Of a DNA stretch of 16,433 nucleotides, positions 7,362 through 13,685 are shown piece after piece. Source of the DNA: DASRTE01 sp035316885 (GTDB taxonomy: Bacteria; Actinomycetota; Actinomycetes; Jiangellales; Jiangellaceae); NCBI GenBank assembly GCA_035316885.1, contig DATHII010000224.1, positions 1 through 16,433 on the forward strand, read 5' to 3'. The translations under genes and the position numbers were made by a program. Every line of letters begins with the position of its first letter. Positions within the stretch are counted from its first letter, which is position 1. The notes below the pieces were generated by a model. The model searched no databases. It was given only the letters and a program-made list of their open reading frames with translations, and was not told the DNA's origin.

Positions 7362-8303
7362 ATGATCGTCGTCGCCGGTGAAGCACTCGTCGACTTGGTC
7401 GCCGAGGAGGGCGCGCGGTTTCGTGCCGTACCCGGCGGGTCGCCGGCCAACGTCGCCGTCGGGCTGGCCCGGCTCGGTCGACCCACGCAGATGCTCGCCC
7501 GTCTCGGGACCGGACGGTTCGGCCGGATCATCCGCGACCACCTCACCGCCAACGGGGTCGGGCTCGACCTCGCGGTCGCCGCAAAGGAACCGGCAACTGT
7601 GGCCGTCGTCACCCTCGACAGTGCAGGCCGGGCGAGCTACGACTTCTACGTCGACGGAACCGCGGACTGGGGCTGGTCGCCGGAGGAACTCCCGGCCGTC
7701 CTGCCGACCGGGACTGCTGCGCTGTGCACCGGCTCACTGGCGGTGGCACTCGAGCCCGCAGCGACGATGCTCACCCACCTGATGAGCCGCGAGAGTGCGC
7801 GCGGGGTAAGCGTCGTGCTCGACCCCAACATGCGACCCACGCTGATCGGCGACCGCCGGACCGCCGGACGCCGACTCGAGGCCCAGGTCACATCGGCCGA
7901 CGTCGTGAAGGTCAGCGACGAGGATCTGGCCTGGGTGGCACCGGACGAGAGCCCGACGGACGTGGCCTCGCGGTGGCTGGAGCGGGGACCGAGGCTCGTG
8001 GTCGTGACCCGCGGCGGGGCCGGCGCATCGGGCCTGACGCTCGACGGTGCGCGGGTTGATGTCCCGGCGTACCCGGTGCATGTGGTCGACACCGTCGGGG
8101 CCGGCGACGCGTTCACGGCAGGCCTGGTCGACGCACTCGCACGGCACGACCTCCTCGGCGGCACCGGACGCGACCGCCTCGGCCGGTGCGACACCGGAAC
8201 ACTGCGATCCGTCCTCGAGCGGGCCACGCTCGTCGCCGCCCTCACCTGCGCGCGCAGGGGCGCCGACCCACCGAGCGCCGCCGAGGTCGCCGCGGTCTCG
8301 TAG
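7362..8303 (+). CDS. PfkB-family carbohydrate kinase (fructokinase-like)
   Basis: The 313-residue kinase has the two PfkB signatures: the N-terminal glycine-rich PGGSPANVAVGLARLG (24-39) and the C-terminal DTVGAGDAFTAGL (243-255), with Asp249 as catalytic base. VLDPNMRPTLI (152-162) and VKVSDEDL (182-189) are typical of the fructokinase branch, so ATP-dependent phosphorylation of fructose or a similar sugar is the best guess. Specificity cannot be fixed from sequence alone. The start is the ATG at 7362, which a leaderless promoter supports. The next gene starts 40 bp downstream with its own predicted promoter, so the two need not form an operon. Confidence 0.93.
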   Translation: MIVVAGEALVDLVAEEGARFRAVPGGSPANVAVGLARLGRPTQMLARLGTGRFGRIIRDHLTANGVGLDLAVAAKEPATVAVVTLDSAGRASYDFYVDGTADWGWSPEELPAVLPTGTAALCTGSLAVALEPAATMLTHLMSRESARGVSVVLDPNMRPTLIGDRRTAGRRLEAQVTSADVVKVSDEDLAWVAPDESPTDVASRWLERGPRLVVVTRGGAGASGLTLDGARVDVPAYPVHVVDTVGAGDAFTAGLVDALARHDLLGGTGRDRLGRCDTGTLRSVLERATLVAALTCARRGADPPSAAEVAAVS

Positions 8304-8331
8304 GGCGGCCCTCGAGTGGCACATCGGCCGC

Positions 8332-8337
8332 TACGGT
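8332..8337 (+). promoter_or_regulatory. -10 element for leaderless XdhC-like transcript
   Basis: TACGGT is followed by six bases and then the GTG at 8344. No Shine-Dalgarno sequence is visible, so translation probably begins at the first base of the mRNA. It lies in the 40-bp gap after the PfkB gene. Confidence 0.48.
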
Positions 8338-8343
8338 TGACCG

Positions 8344-8877
8344 GTGAGCGATGCGACCGAGGACCCTACCTGTGCGGTGGCGCAGGGCGCGGCTCCCGCC
8401 GACGGCGGATCCCGTCGTCTCGTCGTCGTCTTCGCGTCCCCGGTGGCCACACACCTGCTCCACTTCGGCCGCCATCTCGGGTACGCGACCGTTCTGGTCG
8501 ACCCGGACGCCGCACCCGCACCGGATGCCGACACCGTCACGGCTGCCGACGCGGCCGGCATCGACCAGACGACCGACGTGGTCGTCACCGACCACCACCG
8601 TCAGGAGCTGGGCCCGGTTCTGCGCGACGTGCTGCTGCAGCCCGCCCGTTGGATCGGGGTGATGGGGTCCCCGCGCCACCCCGGCCCACACGTTGAGGCG
8701 CTACGCGGGCTCGGCGTCGCGGGCGACGACATCGCCAGGGTGCACCGTCCGATCGGACTGAACATCGGGTCCCGCACCCCCGCGGAGATCGCCGTCGCCA
8801 CCCTGGCGGGCCTGCTGGCTGACCGGGCCGGACGGCCGGGCGGATTCGACTTCGACGCCGGACCCGGCTTGGGTTAG
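8344..8877 (+). CDS. XdhC-like protein, Rossmann domain only
   Basis: The 177-residue protein matches the C-terminal Rossmann domain of XdhC/CoxI proteins: RRLVVVFASPVATHLLHFGR (24-43) as the nucleotide-binding strand and loop, VVVTDHH (79-85), ARWIGVMGSPRH (101-112), and HRPIGLNIGSRTPAEIAVATL (134-154), which is highly characteristic. XdhC proteins load or sulfurate molybdenum cofactor for xanthine dehydrogenase-like enzymes. The N-terminal XdhC_CoxI domain with its Cys is absent; residues 1-23 are low-complexity. No molybdoenzyme gene is nearby, so the role is uncertain. The GTG start at 8344 is supported by promoter spacing. Confidence 0.85.
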   Translation: MSDATEDPTCAVAQGAAPADGGSRRLVVVFASPVATHLLHFGRHLGYATVLVDPDAAPAPDADTVTAADAAGIDQTTDVVVTDHHRQELGPVLRDVLLQPARWIGVMGSPRHPGPHVEALRGLGVAGDDIARVHRPIGLNIGSRTPAEIAVATLAGLLADRAGRPGGFDFDAGPGLG

Positions 8878-8880
8878 GCT
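8851..8880 (+). promoter_or_regulatory. Promoter of the leader peptide / PheS-like gene
   Basis: TTCGAC (8851-8856) and TAGGCT (8875-8880) are separated by 18 bp. Six bases after the -10 is the ATG at 8887, so transcription would start on that ATG. The elements lie in the end of the XdhC-like gene, and the -10 reuses its TAG stop codon. Confidence 0.45.
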
Positions 8881-8886
8881 TGTCAC

Positions 8887-8958
8887 ATGACAGGTCGGCG
8901 CTGCTTTGGCTGCCCCCGGTCGGCGAACGTCCGCCGCCCGGAGGGCATGCACGCCTGA
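8887..8958 (+). CDS. Putative 23-residue leader peptide upstream of the PheS-like gene
   Basis: A short frame of 23 codons plus TGA begins with ATG at the predicted transcription start (leaderless). It ends 66 bases before the PheS-like start. Its core is RRCFGCPR: codons 6-9 are TGC TTT GGC TGC, with TTT a rare Phe codon for such GC-rich DNA. Within the frame, CGGCG (8921-8925) can pair with CGCCG (8932-8936) just after these codons. Two more hairpins follow before the ligase start. The layout resembles a ribosome-stalling attenuator that senses Cys- or Phe-tRNA charging, but the peptide could also be a substrate or chance. I know no family for it. Confidence 0.4.
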   Translation: MTGRRCFGCPRSANVRRPEGMHA

Positions 8959-8980
8959 CCCTTCGCGCGGACGACCGGCC

Positions 8981-9018
8981 GGGGGAGGACCTCCCTCCAC
9001 CCCGACGCCTCGAAAGGC
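8981..9018 (+). promoter_or_regulatory. Leader hairpins before the PheS-like start
   Basis: GGGGGA (8981-8986) can pair with TCCCTC (8992-8997) around GGACC, with one G-T pair. Immediately downstream GCCT (9007-9010) can pair with AGGC (9015-9018) around CGAA, which would occlude part of the GAAAGG ribosome binding site (9012-9017) of the PheS-like gene. Both are inferred by eye and no energies were calculated. Together with the mini-ORF they could form a translational switch. Confidence 0.3.
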
Positions 9019-9024
9019 CCGGTC

Positions 9025-10302
9025 ATGTCTGCCACACCAATTCCTACCGACGCTCTGGTCGATGCCCTGTCCACCCGCGACCTCACTGATCCAGCTCAGG
9101 GTCCGCACGCGATCCAGCTACTCGTCGACGAGGCCCAGCACGCGCTCGCCCCGGACGGGGTGCAGGTTCGCCTGGAACGCAGCCGTCCGATCGTCCCCGT
9201 CCGCGACAACTACGACCTGCTCGGCTATGCACCGGACGCCGTCGCCCGCGATGCGCGCTACACCCGGTACGTCAGCGACACCTGCGTGTTGCGCAGCCAC
9301 ACCTCCGCCGGCATCCCCTCCGCGTTGCGACGCCTGGCAGCCGACGCCGACGCGCCCGCCGACGTCCTGCTCGTCTTGCCCGGAGTCTGCCACCGCCGCG
9401 ACGCCATCGACCGCCTGCACACCGGTACGCCGCATCAGCTCGACCTGTGGCGGCTGCGCCGAGGTGGGCGCCGCCTCGACCACGCCGACCTTGCCGACCT
9501 GGTGAACGGACTGCTGGCGGCGATCCTGCCGGGCAGGGTCTGGCGGTGGACCGCAACCGAGCACCCGTACACGATCGGCGGTCGCCAGGTCGACGTCATC
9601 GATGCCGGCCGGCCGGTCGAGATCGCCGAGTGCGGACTCGCCGCACCGCACGTCCTGGGCAACGCAGGCGTCGACCCGGCGCAATGGAGCGGCCTCGCCC
9701 TCGGCATAGGCCTCGACCGCGCACTCATGCTCCGCACCGGAATACCCGACATCCGGCTGCTTCGCTCCCCGGAACCACGGGTGTCGGCTCAGATGCTCGA
9801 CCTCGGTCCGTACCGGCCCGTGTCCGACCTGCCGTCGGCCCGGCGCGACCTGTCCGTGGCTGTCGGGGCCGGCGCCGATGCGGAGACGTTGGGCGACCGG
9901 GTGCGAGAGGCTCTGGGGCCGGACGCCGAGCTGGTCGAGGAGGTCGCCGTCCTCTCGACGACGCCGTATGTCAACCTCCCCGCGCAGGCGCGCGAACGGC
10001 TGGGCATCCGCCCAGGACAGGAGAACGTCCTGCTGCGGGTTGTCCTGCGCCCGACGGACCGCACCCTGACCGCTGGTGGGGCCAACACGCTGCGCAATCG
10101 GATCTACGGCGCGCTCCACGAAGGCGCCGTGGGCGACGGCGTCACCGGCGTGACCACCACCTCGTCGCCGGCGGCGAGTTCGAGCTCGTCGGCGGCTGCT
10201 CCGCCGTTGACTGCGATCGCGACGTGGCCGGCCGAGTCGACGAAGAGCGCGAGGTCACCCGGAGCGGCGTCGGCGAACGTGGTGCCGAGCACGACCGCGT
10301 AG
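9025..10302 (+). CDS. Stand-alone PheS-like aminoacyl-tRNA synthetase-related protein with FDX-ACB domain
   Basis: The 425-residue product has a class II synthetase core like PheS, lacking its N-terminal coiled coil, followed by a PheT-type anticodon-binding domain; only mitochondrial PheRS has a similar single-chain order. Seen: LRSHTSAGIPSALRRLA (89-105), motif 2 HRRDAIDRLH (123-132) with HQLDL (137-141), VEIAECGLAAPHVLGNAGVD (198-217), and motif 3 LALGIGLDRALMLRTGIPDI (224-243). FDX-ACB spans about 267-367, ending LHEG. His92, Ser94, Arg124/125, Gln138 and Arg232 fit substrate binding, but the Phe-pocket segment reads EHPYT where PheS has FPFT, so the amino acid may differ. I recall similar actinobacterial proteins labelled 'PheS-related mystery ligase'. 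GAAAGG lies seven bases before the ATG. Residues 368-425 are low-complexity Ser/Ala/Thr, antisense to the DUF62 gene, and doubtful. Confidence 0.85.
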   Translation: MSATPIPTDALVDALSTRDLTDPAQGPHAIQLLVDEAQHALAPDGVQVRLERSRPIVPVRDNYDLLGYAPDAVARDARYTRYVSDTCVLRSHTSAGIPSALRRLAADADAPADVLLVLPGVCHRRDAIDRLHTGTPHQLDLWRLRRGGRRLDHADLADLVNGLLAAILPGRVWRWTATEHPYTIGGRQVDVIDAGRPVEIAECGLAAPHVLGNAGVDPAQWSGLALGIGLDRALMLRTGIPDIRLLRSPEPRVSAQMLDLGPYRPVSDLPSARRDLSVAVGAGADAETLGDRVREALGPDAELVEEVAVLSTTPYVNLPAQARERLGIRPGQENVLLRVVLRPTDRTLTAGGANTLRNRIYGALHEGAVGDGVTGVTTTSSPAASSSSSAAAPPLTAIATWPAESTKSARSPGAASANVVPSTTA

Positions 10303-10943
10303 GACCGGTCGCCCACACCGACCTCGACCGGACCGCGGGCCAGGCCAGCCGCCTCCAGGTCGGTGTCGCGCGCAGCGAGCTGGACGTTGCCGAAGTGGTC
10401 CACGGTCAACACGTCGGTGTCGAGGACGCCCTCGCGGATCTCGACGCGCGGGTCCGGCAGCCGGACGAGGCCGTCCACCGCCAGCGCGCGCCCGAGCGCG
10501 CCCAGGGCCGTGCCGACCGCAAGATGTGCTGCCACCGGAGCGAACACATCGCGCCCGTGGAACGTGTTCGCGGCCGAACGGCGGTGGTAGGTGGGATCGG
10601 ACAGCTCCACCGCCGCCGTCGGCCCACCCAGCGCGTCGGCCGCCCACGGCAGGAGTCCGTTGTCGGGTCCGACCAGGATCGACGCTCCCGCAGCCAGCGC
10701 GACCCCCCGCCGAGGACCACCCACACCCGGATCGACCACGGCGACCACGACCGACGGCGGCAGGTACGGAACCGTCTGCGCCAGGACCACGGCGCCGTGG
10801 TGGACGTCGCCCGGGGGCACTTCGTGCGCGATGTCGACCAGGCTGGCCGCCGGCGCGATCCCCGCGACGACGCCGCGGCAGGCGGCGACGAAGCCGTCGC
10901 GTTGCCCAAAGTCGGTCATCAACCAGATCCAGCTGTACGCCAT
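10104..10943 (-). CDS. SAM hydroxide adenosyltransferase (DUF62 family, SAM hydrolase)
   Basis: The 279-residue protein belongs to the DUF62 family, related to fluorinase and chlorinase, whose members hydrolyse S-adenosylmethionine to adenosine and methionine. Near the N-terminus is WLMTDFGQRDGFV. The family's Asp-Arg-His triad is visible as Asp71 in VVDPGVGG, Arg78 in GGPRRG and His129 in NTFHGRDVFAP; VGPDNGL and VDHFGNVQ are also typical. It is more likely a hydrolase than a halogenase, judging by these motifs. I prefer the ATG at 10941-10943, with TACCGT (10951-10956, minus strand) seven bases upstream as a leaderless -10; a GTG at 10950-10952 is the alternative. Its last 199 bases overlap the PheS-like frame, but only about 15 residues lie beyond the domain. 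Confidence 0.92.
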   Translation of the reverse strand: MAYSWIWLMTDFGQRDGFVAACRGVVAGIAPAASLVDIAHEVPPGDVHHGAVVLAQTVPYLPPSVVVAVVDPGVGGPRRGVALAAGASILVGPDNGLLPWAADALGGPTAAVELSDPTYHRRSAANTFHGRDVFAPVAAHLAVGTALGALGRALAVDGLVRLPDPRVEIREGVLDTDVLTVDHFGNVQLAARDTDLEAAGLARGPVEVGVGDRSYAVVLGTTFADAAPGDLALFVDSAGHVAIAVNGGAAADELELAAGDEVVVTPVTPSPTAPSWSAP

Positions 10944-10964
10944 ATCCGTCACGGTAGGTGCTTG

Positions 10965-11971
10965 TCAGGCGATGAGGATCTGGCCGAGCAGGTCGTCGAG
11001 GGTGACCAGCCCGACGACCCCGCCGGACGCGTCGACCACGATTGCGAGTTGGGCCCGGGCCCGTTGCAGCTCGCGGACCGCGTCAGCAACGCCGTCGCTG
11101 GCCTCCAGGACCGGAACCGGCGTCGCCATCTCCGCTGCCCTCCGGTCGCTGCCGGCTGCCCGCGCCAGCAGGGCCTCTCGGACGTGCACCGCGCCGACCA
11201 CCCCGCCGTCGGCGGCCCAGACGATCATCCGGGTCCGTCCGCTCGCCGCGGCCCGCGCGATCACGGCGTCCGGAGCGGCGTCGGCACCGACGGCCACGAT
11301 GGTCGGCCGGGACGCAGAAGTCGCCGACCGGCGACGTCGGAGCGTCCAGCGCCCTGGTGAGAAGCCCGTGGTCCTCGGCACTGATCAGCCCGAGCCGCTC
11401 GGATTCCTCGACCAGGTGGTGGATCTGCTCGCGGTTGCGGACGTTGACGATGGTGTTGCGCGGCGTCACCCGGAACAACCGCAGAAGGGCGTTGGACATC
11501 CCGTTGAGCACGACGAGTAGCCACCGCACTGCCCAGGTGAAGGCACGGAACGCCGGAGCCAACAGCATCGCCGACGATTCCGGGTGGGCGATGGCCCACG
11601 ACTTGGGAGCCATCTCACCGATCACGACGTGCAGGAATGTCACCAGCGACAACGCAAGCACCAGCGCAACGGCGTCGGCGGCGACATCGGGCAGGCCGAG
11701 CGCAGCGGCAGGCGGCTCGAAGAGGTGGTGGAGCGCGGGTTCGGAGATCATTCCTAGCCCGACGATGCACATCGTGATTCCCAGCTGCGCTCCGGCGAGC
11801 ATCAGCGACAGCTCGCGGACTCCGTTGAGCCCCGCTCGGGCGCCGCGTCTGCGGGCTGCTGCCGCCTGCTCGAGCCGGTGCCGTCGGGCGCCGACCAGGG
11901 CGATGTCGGACGAGGAAGCCGCTGACGACCAGGAGGAGCAGGGTCACCGCCAGTGCGGCCGGTCCGCCCAT
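10965..11971 (-). pseudogene. CNNM (DUF21)/CBS-domain membrane protein, two frameshifts
   Basis: The minus strand encodes a HlyC/CorC-type protein in three frames. The N-terminus GGPAALAVTLLLLVVSGFLV begins at the ATG 11969-11971, which overlaps the upstream gene's stop as TGATG. At about 11908 the frame changes to SDIALVGARRHRLEQ, continuing through the CNNM domain (MLAGAQLGITMCIVGLGMIS, TFLHVVIGEMAPKSWAIAHP) to DAPTSPVGDFCVP. At about 11310 a two-base loss moves the frame to RPTIVAVGADAAPDAVI and the CBS pair (VVGAVHVREALL, VVGLVTLDDLLGQILIA). Without the shifts it would be about 335 residues and lack the CorC_HlyC domain. CNNM/CorC proteins are linked to Mg2+ or Co2+ export. Sequence error or decay are both possible. 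Confidence 0.82.
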
Positions 11972-13352
11972 CAGTTCTCGACCCCCTCGACGCGGGCGCG
12001 TGCCGGGCTTGGATCGCGACGGCCGCCTGCATCGTCGATGGCGCGCAGACGCACCCGCTCCGGCACGCGTCGGGCGACGGATAGCACCTCGATCTCGACC
12101 CGCCGGCCGGTTCCGCGGCCCCGCCCGGCCTCGACGACCAGTCGGTCACCGGGCTCGGCGAACCGGCCCAGGTCGGCGACGACGAGACCGGCCACGGTCT
12201 CGTAGTCGTCGGTATCGGGGAGCGTGATGCCGGTCCGGACGGCCACCTCGTCCATGCGCAGCGCGGCGTCGATCTCCCACCAGCCCGAGCGCTGGACTGC
12301 ACCGACGTCGGCCTCGTCGTTCTCGTCGGAGATGTCGCCGACTACCTCTTCCGCGACGTCTTCGAGTGTGACGGCGCCCGCGAAACCGCCGTACTCGTCG
12401 AGCACGCAGGCGAACTCGTCCCGCCGCTCCTGCATCTGCGTCACCAGCGCCGGCAGCGCCACCGTGTCGGGCACCATCAGGGCCGGGCGGCAGATCGACT
12501 CGACTCGCTTCTGCGCGGATGGCGGCAAGGTCATCAGTTCGCGGACGCCGGCCACACCGATCACGTCGTCGGTGTGCGCGCCCACTCCGGGTAGTGGGAG
12601 TGACCGTGGCGTGCGACCAGCCCGGTCAGGTCCGCGACGGAGGCGTCGGCCCGAACGACCACGACGTCCGGTCGCGGCACCATCACCTCCGCAGCGGTCC
12701 GCTCCGAGAAGCTCAACGCACGCTCGAGCAGTTCGGACAGGTCGTCGGTGAGCGTGCCGTGTTCCGGCGACTCGCGCGACTCGCCGATCACGTACCCGAG
12801 CTCCTCGAGGGTCGCGCCGTGGTGCAACTCCTCGACCGGTTCGATGCCGATCTTGCGGAGCACCCAGTTGGCCGAGTTGTCGAACAGACTGACCACGGGC
12901 CTGCTGACCGCCAGGTAGACCAGCGTGGACGGGGCGAGCGCCTTGGCCAGGGATTCCGCCTTCGCGAGTGCGAGGTTCTTGGGGGCCAGCTCGCCGAGCA
13001 CCATCTGCAGGACTGTCGCCACGACGAACCCGACCGCGACCGCGACGCCGGGATTGGCCGGGCCGGGTACGCCGAGCGCTTCGAGCAGCGGGCGGATCAG
13101 CGCCGAGACCGCCGGCTCGGCGATGTAGCCGACGACGAGACCGGTGACGGTGATGCCGACCTGAGCGGCCGAGAGCATGAACGAGAGCCGTTCCATGACC
13201 CGGATCGCGGCGGCCGCCCTGCGGTCACCGGTCGCGGCCTGCCTGGACAGCTCGACCCGGTCGGCGGCGATGTACGCGAACTCCTGCGCGACGAAGTAGC
13301 CCGTCCCCAACGTCAGAAGAATGACGGCCACCAGGCCGAGACCGGCGGTCAT
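11971..13352 (-). pseudogene. CNNM (DUF21)/CBS/CorC_HlyC membrane protein, one frameshift
   Basis: The ATG at 13350-13352 overlaps the CsoR stop as TGATG. The first segment (to 12586) holds the CNNM domain, LLTLGTGYFVAQEFAYIAAD, MLSAAQVGITVTGLVVGYIA and VLGELAPKNLALAKAE, then the first CBS half, VMVPRPDVVVVRADASV and ARHGHSHYPE. A single missing base at about 12586-12587 shifts the frame to VGAHTDDVIGVAGVREL, the second CBS half (ACVLDEYGGFAGAVTLEDVA) and a CorC_HlyC domain (WEIDAALRMDEVAVRTGITL, DYETVAGLVVADLGR). If the base is restored, the product is about 460 residues, the usual length. It could be a metal or Mg2+ exporter. Left as read, translation stops at a TGA at 12561-12563. Its coupling to CsoR suggests metal-responsive control. 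Confidence 0.85.
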
Positions 13353-13645
13353 CAGGAACGCACGAGCCTGGCGATCGCGTCGGAGGCCTCCTTCACCTTG
13401 GCGTCGGCGTCGGCGCCGCCGTGGGCCACGGCATCGGCGACACAGTGCCCGAGGTGCTCCTCGAGCAGGCCGAGCGCGAACGACTCCAGCGCCCTCGTCG
13501 CGGCCGAGACCTGAGTTAGCACGTCGATGCAGTAATTCTCGTCCTCGACCATCCGCTGCAGGCCACGGATCTGGCCCTCGATACGGCGGAGACGGCGGAG
13601 GTGGGCGGTCTTTGTCTCGGCGTAGCCGGGTGCGGTCGCATCCAT
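13352..13645 (-). CDS. CsoR/RcnR-family metal-sensing transcriptional repressor
   Basis: The 97-residue all-helical DUF156 protein has the typical helix LRRLRRIEGQIRGLQRMVED (16-35) and metal-site pattern Cys39 in NYCIDVL, His64 and Cys68 in EEHLGHCV. Cys-His-Cys is the Cu(I) ligand set of M. tuberculosis CsoR (C36, H61, C65), so copper sensing is the first guess; related proteins sense persulfide. It releases its operator when the ligand binds. A near-perfect CsoR operator lies directly upstream (13656-13670), pointing to autoregulation. The ATG at 13643-13645 is placed six bases after a TATCAT -10, so the message is probably leaderless. Its stop overlaps the start of the CNNM gene, so that gene shares its control. 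Confidence 0.93.
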   Translation of the reverse strand: MDATAPGYAETKTAHLRRLRRIEGQIRGLQRMVEDENYCIDVLTQVSAATRALESFALGLLEEHLGHCVADAVAHGGADADAKVKEASDAIARLVRS

Positions 13646-13651
13646 GGCCGG

Positions 13652-13657
13652 ATGATA
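13652..13657 (-). promoter_or_regulatory. -10 element for leaderless csoR-type transcript
   Basis: On the minus strand TATCAT is followed by six bases (CCGGCC) and then the ATG. The CsoR-type operator overlaps its upstream edge, so a bound repressor would cover the promoter. Confidence 0.55.
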
Positions 13658-13670
13658 CCCCTAGGGGGTA
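13656..13670. promoter_or_regulatory. CsoR-type operator
   Basis: TACCCCTAGGGGGTA is a near-perfect inverted repeat with one arm of four C and the other of five G, the form known for CsoR-family operators (TACCCCC/GGGGTA arms around TA). It sits between the M23 peptidase stop and the CsoR start, overlapping the predicted -10 of the repressor gene. Confidence 0.82.
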
Positions 13671-13685
13671 GTCGCCGACGCCTAG

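Noticed and set aside
6307..7365. 352-codon + strand frame across the malic enzyme gene
   Set aside because: It is antisense to a gene with complete catalytic motifs and looks like a mirror of it (Asp/Val/Arg-rich).
8881..9024. T-box riboswitch before the PheS-like gene
   Set aside because: The region is short, and I see no T-box core sequence or specifier-loop architecture; the mini-ORF with hairpins explains it better.
10104..10943. Fluorinase or chlorinase rather than SAM hydrolase
   Set aside because: The Asp-Arg-His triad of the hydrolase-type DUF62 family is visible and there is no halogen-metabolism neighbourhood.
9447..11360. 637-codon open frame on the + strand
   Set aside because: It spans the PheS-like gene in another frame and the DUF62 and CNNM genes in antisense; its composition is non-protein-like (Arg/Gly/Pro) and it contains no motif.
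12519..13514. 331-codon + strand frame across the CNNM and CsoR genes
   Set aside because: It is antisense to clear CNNM/CBS and CsoR homology and has no motif of its own.
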